DNA of 64,000 bases. It comes from [Leptolyngbya] sp. JSC-1 (lineage in GTDB: Bacteria > Cyanobacteriota > Cyanobacteriia > Elainellales > Elainellaceae). Positions 1 through 7,274 of this stretch are shown here, in pieces. Position 1 is the first letter of the stretch. Each line of letters starts with the position of its first letter. The notes under the pieces are model-generated. The model saw only the letters and a list, made by a program, of their open reading frames with translations, was not told the DNA's origin and searched no databases. Both the position numbers and the translations under genes were made by a program. The stretch covers positions 1,460,983 to 1,524,982 of the forward strand of contig KL662192.1 in assembly GCA_000733415.1 (NCBI GenBank), read 5' to 3'.

Positions 1-2486
1 ATTGGCGACACAACCCTTGCGCAGACGGTTCTGTCACAGCTGGCGGGTTTCAGTCCCGTTGCCGGGATTCAATTATTGGCGACCTCCACATGTTCACAAC
101 ATCGTTCTGGCTTCCGTTAGTTTCAGTCCCGTTGCCGGGATTCAATTATTGGCGACGTGCGAAGTATACTCCGGACTTTGAAATATCTAATTGTTTCAGT
201 CCCGTTGCCGGGATTCAATTATTGGCGACATTCAGCAGCTAGTTTGGCTAGATGTGCTCAACAAGTTTCAGTCCCGTTGCCGGGATTCAATTATTGGCGA
301 CCCCCAGCGATGTCTGGATCTTTTCCTCAAACTTCAAGTTTCAGTCCCGTTGCCGGGATTCAATTATTGGCGACTTGTGAGCCTGCGGCGGCAGAAACAG
401 AACAATGTGGTTTCAGTCCCGTTGCCGGGATTCAATTATTGGCGACCAAGATCTCGCCTGCTTCCCCAGCTACAAAACCACGTTTCAGTCCCGTTGCCGG
501 GATTCAATTATTGGCGACGTCTGTAAGCGTTGATTGGCAAAATCGAATCATCTCGTTTCAGTCCCGTTGCCGGGATTCAATTATTGGCGACGAAGCGACG
601 TGATTTCCTGAAAAACTCCCTTGCCTGTTTCAGTCCCGTTGCCGGGATTCAATTATTGGCGACTTTCTTGAAGAATCGGGTCAGTTTGCCAAGCTGCTTG
701 TTTCAGTCCCGTTGCCGGGATTCAATTATTGGCGACCAGAACTCAGTCCGGAACTCCCAACGGTAGAGAAGTTTCAGTCCCGTTGCCGGGATTCAATTAT
801 TGGCGACTTTGCAGGCGGATATTTTTTGTCGGTTCCTCTACTGTTTCAGTCCCGTTGCCGGGATTCAATTATTGGCGACCTAAGATTAATCAAACTGCTG
901 CCGTTGACAGCGTAAGTTTCAGTCCCGTTGCCGGGATTCAATTATTGGCGACTCAGTAGTGTTTGTGTGGGACAAGGAAGGCTGTGAAGTTTCAGTCCCG
1001 TTGCCGGGATTCAATTATTGGCGACCCGAGGTTGTAGCAGTAAAAGACTTGACCATTTACGCGTTTCAGTCCCGTTGCCGGGATTCAATTATTGGCGACT
1101 TGAGCTGGCAGCATAGCAGTGGTTTGCAATGCTTGTTTCAGTCCCGTTGCCGGGATTCAATTATTGGCGACCTCTTAATCGGATCGTTTTAGTGTTTGTG
1201 TTCCCTGGTTTCAGTCCCGTTGCCGGGATTCAATTATTGGCGACCCAGTGAGCAACCCTTTGACTTCTAGTCCTTTTAATGTTTCAGTCCCGTTGCCGGG
1301 ATTCAATTATTGGCGACCCAAGGGATTACTCACCGGGCAGGAAGTCAAAGGATGTTTCAGTCCCGTTGCCGGGATTCAATTATTGGCGACGCATATTCGC
1401 GGGCTGCTGGTTCCGCCTGCCAGCATGTTTCAGTCCCGTTGCCGGGATTCAATTATTGGCGACTTGATGGCTACGATGTGTTTGACAAGGAAAGCAAGGT
1501 TTCAGTCCCGTTGCCGGGATTCAATTATTGGCGACCTCGGCAAGCGGCGCTGTCTAAAAATCAAGGAAAAGTTTCAGTCCCGTTGCCGGGATTCAATTAT
1601 TGGCGACTTTTTGCCCGCGTTTGCACAGCAGCTCAAGGCATTGTTTCAGTCCCGTTGCCGGGATTCAATTATTGGCGACCAAGCTTTCTACGACTGCCTA
1701 CAGACTATGGATTGTTTCAGTCCCGTTGCCGGGATTCAATTATTGGCGACGGCCACCGCCGAAGCACGGGAGAATCGCACTCTAGAAGGTTTCAGTCCCG
1801 TTGCCGGGATTCAATTATTGGCGACCATGGAAGTGCAGAACTTCGCTGTTCAGACTGGCTTGTTTCAGTCCCGTTGCCGGGATTCAATTATTGGCGACCT
1901 ACTTGACCGGCAGTAGCAGACCGTTTAGCACGAGGTTTCAGTCCCGTTGCCGGGATTCAATTATTGGCGACCCTTTGAAAGAATGCCCTGAATGCGGTAA
2001 GTTGATGGTTTCAGTCCCGTTGCCGGGATTCAATTATTGGCGACCCGCTACGGAATTTAGGCCGGGATCAAGATAGTATTGTTTCAGTCCCGTTGCCGGG
2101 ATTCAATTATTGGCGACTCAACCACGATAGTCCCATATCCCGTGATTTCGCAATGTTTCAGTCCCGTTGCCGGGATTCAATTATTGGCGACTCATAGCGT
2201 GCTCTCTCTGCATGTTTTATCTTCGCAGTGTTTCAGTCCCGTTGCCGGGATTCAATTATTGGCGACCTAGTCGTTCTTGTCGTGCTAGTTGCTGTTGTGC
2301 CTGTTTCAGTCCCGTTGCCGGGATTCAATTATTGGCGACGTGTGAAGATGTTTCTGTATAATCTATAGAAAAAGATGTTTCAGTCCCGTTGCCGGGATTC
2401 AATTATTGGCGACTAGTTTCTGGATTAAACAAAGTATTTCGAGAGGAATGTTTCAGTCCCGTTGCCGGGATTCAATTATTGGCGAC
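1..2486 (-). CRISPR. Type I-D CRISPR array (34 full repeats plus one partial)
   Basis: A 37-bp direct repeat recurs without visible variation; as read on the plus strand it begins GTTTCAGTCCCGTTGCCGGG and ends with CAATTATTGGCGAC. Complete copies start at 47, 120, 193, 265 and so on, up to 2377 and 2450; bases 1-9 are the tail of a further copy, so the array continues beyond the left edge. Spacers are about 34-38 bp and all look different. The minus strand is the likely transcribed strand: there the repeat has a TCCCG-GCAA-CGGGA hairpin followed by ACTGAAAC, matching the 8-nt 5' handle known for cyanobacterial type I-D crRNAs. The leader-proximal, newest end is therefore at 2486, next to cas2, and no decayed terminal repeat is visible. 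Confidence 0.98.
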
Positions 2487-2770
2487 TCCGCAGCCTGGAA
2501 AGCAGAGTACATCGGTCTTCCAGGCACCATTTTCGCAAAGGTGTTATCAGAAGTCAAATAGCCCTGCTCAAATCGTTGCTTTTGGGCTAAGTTGAGTGAC
2601 TGTTTGCGTTCAAGACTATTGTGTTGTCAAGGTTCTGGCGATTTTGGCAAACCCCCCAGGGTTTTGGTCCCCGCTTCGGTTTGTCAAAAATTTCTATCCT
2701 CCATCATATGAGGAGTTGCAGAGCAAAGTCGAATATTTTAGATTTCAAACAGAATTGCACAGCGCAACCG
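2487..2770 (-). promoter_or_regulatory. CRISPR leader between cas2 and the array
   Basis: This AT-rich stretch of 284 bp has no credible ORF and separates the end of cas2 from the first (newest) repeat. Given the inferred minus-strand transcription it should hold the array promoter and the integration-guiding leader. A perfect 7-bp inverted repeat (CCTGGAA at 2494-2500, TTCCAGG at 2518-2524) starts 8 bp from the first repeat. A second small dyad (AAACCC, GGGTTT) lies at 2649-2664 and could be a weak end signal for the cas transcript. On the minus strand there are TTGACA-like hexamers, but I could not pair one convincingly with a -10 box, so no exact promoter is called. Confidence 0.7.
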
Positions 2771-3064
2771 TTAGAGGATGATCGTCGTTGTTTGGCGTGG
2801 TTTCTCCGACCCATACGTTAGAGTGCGCTTCACGGCTCCAGCATCCAGTACATAAATGCGGACAGAATCTTCATCCAGTTTGATAATCGTTTCAATCTGA
2901 ATTTGCAATTTAGCAAACTGTACCGCAGTCAGAAAGCATTCAAAAACGCTGTACTGAGTCCACTGTCCATAGCCAGAAAGCAGCTTATGCAAACGAGTTC
3001 GCCGCTTATTCGCCGCTTTAGTATCCGGCAGATCGTAAATGATTAGATAAAACAGTGTAATCAT
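2771..3064 (-). CDS. cas2: CRISPR-associated endonuclease Cas2
   Basis: A 97-residue protein of normal Cas2 length. The ferredoxin-like fold signature is at the N-terminus (LFYLIIYDLPDTKAANKRR), with the conserved Asp of the first strand, then the GYGQWTQYSVFEC stretch typical of the family. Cas2 forms the central dimer of the Cas1-Cas2 integrase that inserts new spacers beside the leader. Its ATG overlaps the cas1 stop (ATGA at 3061-3064), so the two are translationally coupled. It is the last gene of the cas operon and points at the leader. Confidence 0.95.
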   Translation of the reverse strand: MITLFYLIIYDLPDTKAANKRRTRLHKLLSGYGQWTQYSVFECFLTAVQFAKLQIQIETIIKLDEDSVRIYVLDAGAVKRTLTYGSEKPRQTTTIIL

Positions 3065-4038
3065 CGCAAAATCAGCGGCTTGTAAGGAATCTCTTCTTGT
3101 AGATGACGACCCAGCAACCGTGCCTGTAACTCAATCGCCCGCCGGTAGGTGCAGCGATAGCCAAAAACAGGATGGGTAAATTCGCTGGTCATTTTGCGTT
3201 CAAACGCCTGGAGAAATCGTTTTCGCCCATCGTCCGATAATCGATAAGCTCCCAAACTCTCTGTAAAATCCTTGGGTTGCAGTTCCCGGTTATTCAGCAC
3301 AGCTAGCACAATATTGTCAGCCACCAGGGGTCTAAACTCTTCCATCAAATCCAGCACCAGAGCAGGCTGACCATGATGCACCTCATGCAAATATCCGATG
3401 TACGGATCTAGCCCTGCTAGATGAACCGCAGTTGTCACCTGACCCCGCAGCAGACTATAGGCAAAACTCAGCAGTGAATTTACCGGGTCAGTCGGTGGAC
3501 GACGATTTCTGCCAGTAAACGACCAAGAATCGCCCAGCATCGCCTGCCAGAGCGCAAAATATTCGCGAGCCGCCATCCCTTCAATGCCTCGCGCTTTGTC
3601 CAGCGTGGTTTGTTGCTCAACCTGTTTTTTCCGCAGCTTCAAAGGATTCTCGGTCTGTCCATGTCGATACAAAACGGTGTACTGGTTGTGAATTTTGGCA
3701 GCAATGATGGCTTTAACCAGATCTAGACGACGAGTGCCGTCGAGATAAAGCGCATACTGCGCCAGCCGCAGTTGCCCATTCCGAGAAGCTCCGGGAAGCG
3801 CACTGCCCAAATACGTCCCGAAACTGGAAAGATAATGAACCGGCATACCCAGTTCCAGCGCATAAACTAAAGCATCTCCCGTCACTTGCGGATTCCCCAT
3901 CAGCACAACCTGTTCCACAGTTTGAGCCGGAACTGCTCGCTTTTGCCAGCGGCCATCTTCCTGCTTCAGAGCAACGGTAAATGCTTCGTGAGATTTACTC
4001 AATACCGCATCCGGCTGAGTGATATAAAGAATTGACAT
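3061..4038 (-). CDS. cas1: CRISPR-associated integrase Cas1 (type I-D)
   Basis: A 325-residue protein, full length for Cas1. It has the N-terminal beta domain (LYITQPDAVLSKSHEAF), then the alpha-helical catalytic domain with the expected metal ligands: Glu153 in GIEGMAAREYF, the His-rich LHEVHHG at 217-223, and the acidic DLMEEFRPLVAD at 230-241. Cas1 is the transesterase of spacer acquisition and works with Cas2 and, in this subtype, Cas4. It follows cas4 after 19 bp and overlaps cas2 by 4 bp. No truncation or missing catalytic residue is seen, so the adaptation module looks intact. Confidence 0.95.
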   Translation of the reverse strand: MSILYITQPDAVLSKSHEAFTVALKQEDGRWQKRAVPAQTVEQVVLMGNPQVTGDALVYALELGMPVHYLSSFGTYLGSALPGASRNGQLRLAQYALYLDGTRRLDLVKAIIAAKIHNQYTVLYRHGQTENPLKLRKKQVEQQTTLDKARGIEGMAAREYFALWQAMLGDSWSFTGRNRRPPTDPVNSLLSFAYSLLRGQVTTAVHLAGLDPYIGYLHEVHHGQPALVLDLMEEFRPLVADNIVLAVLNNRELQPKDFTESLGAYRLSDDGRKRFLQAFERKMTSEFTHPVFGYRCTYRRAIELQARLLGRHLQEEIPYKPLILR

Positions 4039-4057
4039 CAGATTTTCCTGATAGTGA

Positions 4058-4654
4058 TTACTGAATCGTGAACGACTGAGGCTGCATCAGATGCTTGACT
4101 TCAAACGGTAGGCAAATTCCCTCAAGACTGCAAGCCTGACATTTTTTAGCCTGATCAATTGGAGCAGGCATTGACATTTGGGCCGCAGTCCGTGCAGCCG
4201 CGATTGCGTTCTCGGTCATTTGTCTGAGTTGCGCAGTGAAGATCACTTTTTGCCTGCGGCGATTGGCATGATAAAAAATTTCGCCATACCCAATCGATTG
4301 TCCCGTGCGTTCCTCTAGACACAGGGCAGCTCCGCAAAGCTGGAAATGGTCATTCACATGCTTCGCCATCTTTCCCTTCTTGTATTCAACCGGAATTAAC
4401 TGACCGTCTCGTTCTTCAACGGCATCAATAATCCCAGCTACCTGCAGCCGGTCGCTCCAGACCCATTGCTGCTGGTGAATTCGTGTCTCTCCTTCCTGAA
4501 TCACGGCTGCTTCGTTGATGTTGCGATGTAAGTGACGACCGAGGATAATATGCTCGTTATCCGCCATCTCACCCAACACATATTCAAAATAAAACCGACG
4601 TGGACAATACTCCCAGGCGTTCAGATAGGCCAGGGGCAAATAGTCTTCAAGCAT
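4058..4654 (-). CDS. cas4: CRISPR-associated exonuclease Cas4
   Basis: The protein is 198 residues when started at the ATG at 4654 (MLEDYLPLAYLNAWEYC); a longer in-frame reading upstream has no family similarity and overlaps cas6, so it was rejected. Cas4 is a RecB-like nuclease that trims prespacers and helps select the PAM. Visible signatures are the EYCPRRFYFEY motif with the first cluster cysteine near residue 18, the VEYKKGK nuclease motif, and the C-terminal CQACSLEGIC that with the N-terminal cysteine can hold a 4Fe-4S cluster. It lies 17 bp after cas6. No strong ribosome-binding site precedes the chosen ATG, which suggests coupling to cas6. Confidence 0.92.
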   Translation of the reverse strand: MLEDYLPLAYLNAWEYCPRRFYFEYVLGEMADNEHIILGRHLHRNINEAAVIQEGETRIHQQQWVWSDRLQVAGIIDAVEERDGQLIPVEYKKGKMAKHVNDHFQLCGAALCLEERTGQSIGYGEIFYHANRRRQKVIFTAQLRQMTENAIAAARTAAQMSMPAPIDQAKKCQACSLEGICLPFEVKHLMQPQSFTIQ

Positions 4655-4671
4655 AATTGTATGAGTATCAA

Positions 4672-5478
4672 CTATCTGATCAATTGCGTTTGTCCCATAC
4701 CCATTGATGTTTTGCGACCGACTCCTGAGAAAAAGGCATAATGAGACAAGATAGCGGCAATTGCAGCTTGGTTGGGATCTGAGAATCGATAGCGTACCCA
4801 TCCTTGAGCACCAATTTCTGAACCGCCTTCGAGCTTGAAAGCGTGAGTTTTGAGATCGAACGCTGAAACAACCCCCTGCCATTTCATTTCGGGAATGTGT
4901 AGCTCAGTGGGCGCAAAATGATTCCAGCGCCGCTGCAAACTGGCAAAAACAAGTTCAGGTAACGGAAAGGGCTGAATTCCCTGCTGTTGTTTGAAGCTGG
5001 TAGGTGAAAGGAAGTTCAAGGTGATGTCTCCAGAACCTTGAGGAGTTTTGGCCAGCAGACGATAGTCAGAAGACCCCACTTGAGGATGAGTGCCGGGCAG
5101 CGAATCAATACTCCGAACAACAAACGGAAATTGCGTCAGGGTAATGGGTTGGGTTCCCCATTGTTCTAATCCATCCAGAAGTGGATCAATCAGATCACCC
5201 CTCAGCAGAGCAATGCGAAAGTAGAAGTGATCATCGGGGCGAACCCCCTGTTTTCTTCGATGTCCAATCAATCCAGACAGGCTGATGGGAGACTCCTGAC
5301 TATCATGAATACTGCGGGCCAAGACAGAATCTCCCAGACTCAACCAGTTCATCACCTGCGCGTGAATGGCCCGCCCCAATGTAGCCGGAAGATGGCCTTT
5401 GTCGGCTGCGCTGAGTTGAATCACAATGGCATGAACCGCAGTTGATCTAGCTGACGTTGGCAGTGGAGCTAGCACCAT
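4672..5478 (-). CDS. cas6: Cas6 pre-crRNA endoribonuclease (type I-D)
   Basis: The ATG at 5478 (MVLAPLPTS) was chosen over one 15 codons upstream because an AAGGA ribosome-binding site sits just before it. The resulting protein is 268 residues. Cas6 proteins are paired RRM-fold RNases that cut within each repeat. The C-terminal glycine-rich loop is clear (FFSGVGRKTSMGMGQ), and a candidate catalytic histidine lies in the GRAIHAQVMNWL helix. It should cut the minus-strand transcript at the base of the repeat hairpin, leaving the ACUGAAAC handle. The start lies within the end of csc1, indicating tight translational coupling. Confidence 0.9.
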   Translation of the reverse strand: MVLAPLPTSARSTAVHAIVIQLSAADKGHLPATLGRAIHAQVMNWLSLGDSVLARSIHDSQESPISLSGLIGHRRKQGVRPDDHFYFRIALLRGDLIDPLLDGLEQWGTQPITLTQFPFVVRSIDSLPGTHPQVGSSDYRLLAKTPQGSGDITLNFLSPTSFKQQQGIQPFPLPELVFASLQRRWNHFAPTELHIPEMKWQGVVSAFDLKTHAFKLEGGSEIGAQGWVRYRFSDPNQAAIAAILSHYAFFSGVGRKTSMGMGQTQLIR

Positions 5479-6244
5479 AAAACATTCCTTGCGGTAAACA
5501 GGTTCCTTCAATTTGCAATCCATCTAATTCACTGTCGTTATTGTTTCTCTCACCGGAGGGTCTACGAATTTGCCAATAGTCTCCGCTCAACTGAGCCTGA
5601 CTGACCAGGCTAACCGGCGGCATCACGATTCGGTTATAGAGTAACAAACGGTTGGAAGCCGGCAGATCCAGAGGGTTGAGTGGATGCAGGGAGGTGTATT
5701 CTCCCGATTTTGATTGCACCCAGGTATCGGGTATTGCAGTCATCTCGACTCGAATTTTGGCAGACCATTTGCCCAGTCTGATCCACTGAGTTTTGGCAAT
5801 CTGGATTTCTGATGCTGCCACAAGAAACGCCCGGTAACGACTGCCCACCGCCAACTCCTTAGCCCGACCATAATTGATGGGGTAGTTGCGATTGGCTCCC
5901 TTATCTCCAAACTGTTTAGATTTTCCGTAGTAGCTCACCTGTGCAGCTTTGAAGGTGTTCACCTGATAAGACCAGATCAGGGGTTGTGCCGGAAAGACAT
6001 AGATGCCCACACGATTGAGAATTTGTAGACTCTGCTCATGGGTTTCTGGATCTTCCAGGTAACTGGGGCGTTGAGCCAGTGCACCTTTCAGTCGGTAGGG
6101 TTTGGGAATATAGGTCGCTTCAAACAAAGCATAACTCAGTGCCCAGTTGTGGAGATATTTTTCGGTTTCATAGAGAATCCCCATTTCACGAGTGGCAAAG
6201 AACACGTTGTCGTGAAGGGTTAAGGAACAGTGATAGAGCGTCAT
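5447..6244 (-). CDS. csc1: Csc1 (Cas5d), type I-D Cascade subunit
   Basis: 265 residues. The N-terminus (LYHCSLTLHDNVFFATREMG) and the overall layout match Csc1, the Cas5-group RAMP protein of type I-D, which caps the 5' handle end of the crRNA in the effector complex. Its start overlaps the csc2 stop by 4 bp (ATGA at 6241-6244), and its own end overlaps cas6. The order csc3-csc2-csc1-cas6 is the standard type I-D operon order, so the assignment rests on both sequence and context. Confidence 0.92.
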   Translation of the reverse strand: MTLYHCSLTLHDNVFFATREMGILYETEKYLHNWALSYALFEATYIPKPYRLKGALAQRPSYLEDPETHEQSLQILNRVGIYVFPAQPLIWSYQVNTFKAAQVSYYGKSKQFGDKGANRNYPINYGRAKELAVGSRYRAFLVAASEIQIAKTQWIRLGKWSAKIRVEMTAIPDTWVQSKSGEYTSLHPLNPLDLPASNRLLLYNRIVMPPVSLVSQAQLSGDYWQIRRPSGERNNNDSELDGLQIEGTCLPQGMFYGASSTANVS

Positions 6245-7236
6245 GACTTCTTACCTTTCTTTTTACCGGCAATCGCACCATAGGTTTCTGCATAGCTTTG
6301 CGTCTGCTGATAAAGCGTACTCAGGGTTTCTTGCAATTTTGCCTCATCCTGATAAATGGCGCTAACCTCTGCCAATAGATTGTTCAACTCGTCGCCAAAA
6401 ATTTGCTGGCGTTTGCGAACAGGTTCGTTGTTGAGTAAAGTTTCTGCCACTTGTTGGGACTGACTGCAAATTACATCAATCGGAGCGTTTAAATCATCTT
6501 TCATCGCATCGTAAATTGCCTGAGTGAAATATAGATTGCTGAAGATTTCACCGTCACAAAACACAATTCCAATCAAGTGATTTTTAACCGTACCTGTTCG
6601 AGACTCCTGCGCTCCATAGCGGCGGGTTCGCAGCAAGTTGCCAAGTACGTAGAGAAACCCTTCATAAGTAGGGTCGCGCAAGGTTTCGACCGTTGGAAAG
6701 GTGACTTCCGGCAGAACGTGATCCAGTTCATTGATAGCACTTCGCATTTCACCCTTTTCACTCATCGTCCCACCTTCAAAGGGTGCATTGAACGTAAAAC
6801 TCTTGTGGGAAAGTTCATAGGAACTCAGGGAGAAAGCCGAATCCGAGTAGACTTTCGATCGCTCCGAGCCACTGTCGCCAATCGCAAATCCGTAGATGAT
6901 GCAGTCAGGACACTTCTTACAGGAGTTTTCACCGTTGTATTCGCAGAATTTCTCTTTGTCCGCTTCGTCGGCGCTGGTCAGTTGGAGCGATCGCAGCAAC
7001 TCTCGTCCTGCCAGCCGCTCTGGTGTTACCTGTTTGCGCTTAAACAGAACGAGCCGACTCATCGTATCTGTAGTTTGCAGTCCTGCCTGAGTTCGGGCTG
7101 TGTTTAGCACACCATCAGTTTGAAAAACCGGAAAGGACTGACTATGACGCACCATCAAAAAATGAACATAGTTGCCCGAAGCCAAACGAGGAAAAGCAGC
7201 GTGAAATTCAGCCTTGAGGGTTTCAAGAATAGTCAT
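6241..7236 (-). CDS. csc2: Csc2 (Cas7d), type I-D backbone subunit
   Basis: 331 residues, the usual Csc2 length. Csc2 is the Cas7-type RAMP that polymerises along the crRNA to form the Cascade backbone. Four cysteines at residues 98, 106, 109 and 112 (CEYNGENSCKKCPDC) form the expected zinc-binding insertion, followed by IYGFAIGDSGSERSK. The lysine-rich C-terminus (GKKKGKKS) is compatible with nucleic-acid binding. It lies 38 bp after csc3 and overlaps csc1. Nothing looks truncated. Confidence 0.94.
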   Translation of the reverse strand: MTILETLKAEFHAAFPRLASGNYVHFLMVRHSQSFPVFQTDGVLNTARTQAGLQTTDTMSRLVLFKRKQVTPERLAGRELLRSLQLTSADEADKEKFCEYNGENSCKKCPDCIIYGFAIGDSGSERSKVYSDSAFSLSSYELSHKSFTFNAPFEGGTMSEKGEMRSAINELDHVLPEVTFPTVETLRDPTYEGFLYVLGNLLRTRRYGAQESRTGTVKNHLIGIVFCDGEIFSNLYFTQAIYDAMKDDLNAPIDVICSQSQQVAETLLNNEPVRKRQQIFGDELNNLLAEVSAIYQDEAKLQETLSTLYQQTQSYAETYGAIAGKKKGKKS

Positions 7237-7274
7237 AAATTTCTCCTTAAAGAATGGAATGGAAAGAGGTCGAG

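Noticed and set aside
2340..2376. A TATAAT-like hexamer on the plus strand inside a spacer near the leader
   Set aside because: It lies in a single spacer, has no paired -35 element, and would drive antisense transcription; chance is likely.
157..2595. Several long plus-strand reading frames with repeated VSVPLPGFNYWR or FSPVAGIQLLAT
   Set aside because: They are translations of the CRISPR repeats in different frames and have no start signals or independent codon pattern.
4655..4882. N-terminal extension of Cas4
   Set aside because: The added 76 residues resemble no Cas4 and overlap cas6; the start at 4654 gives the family length.
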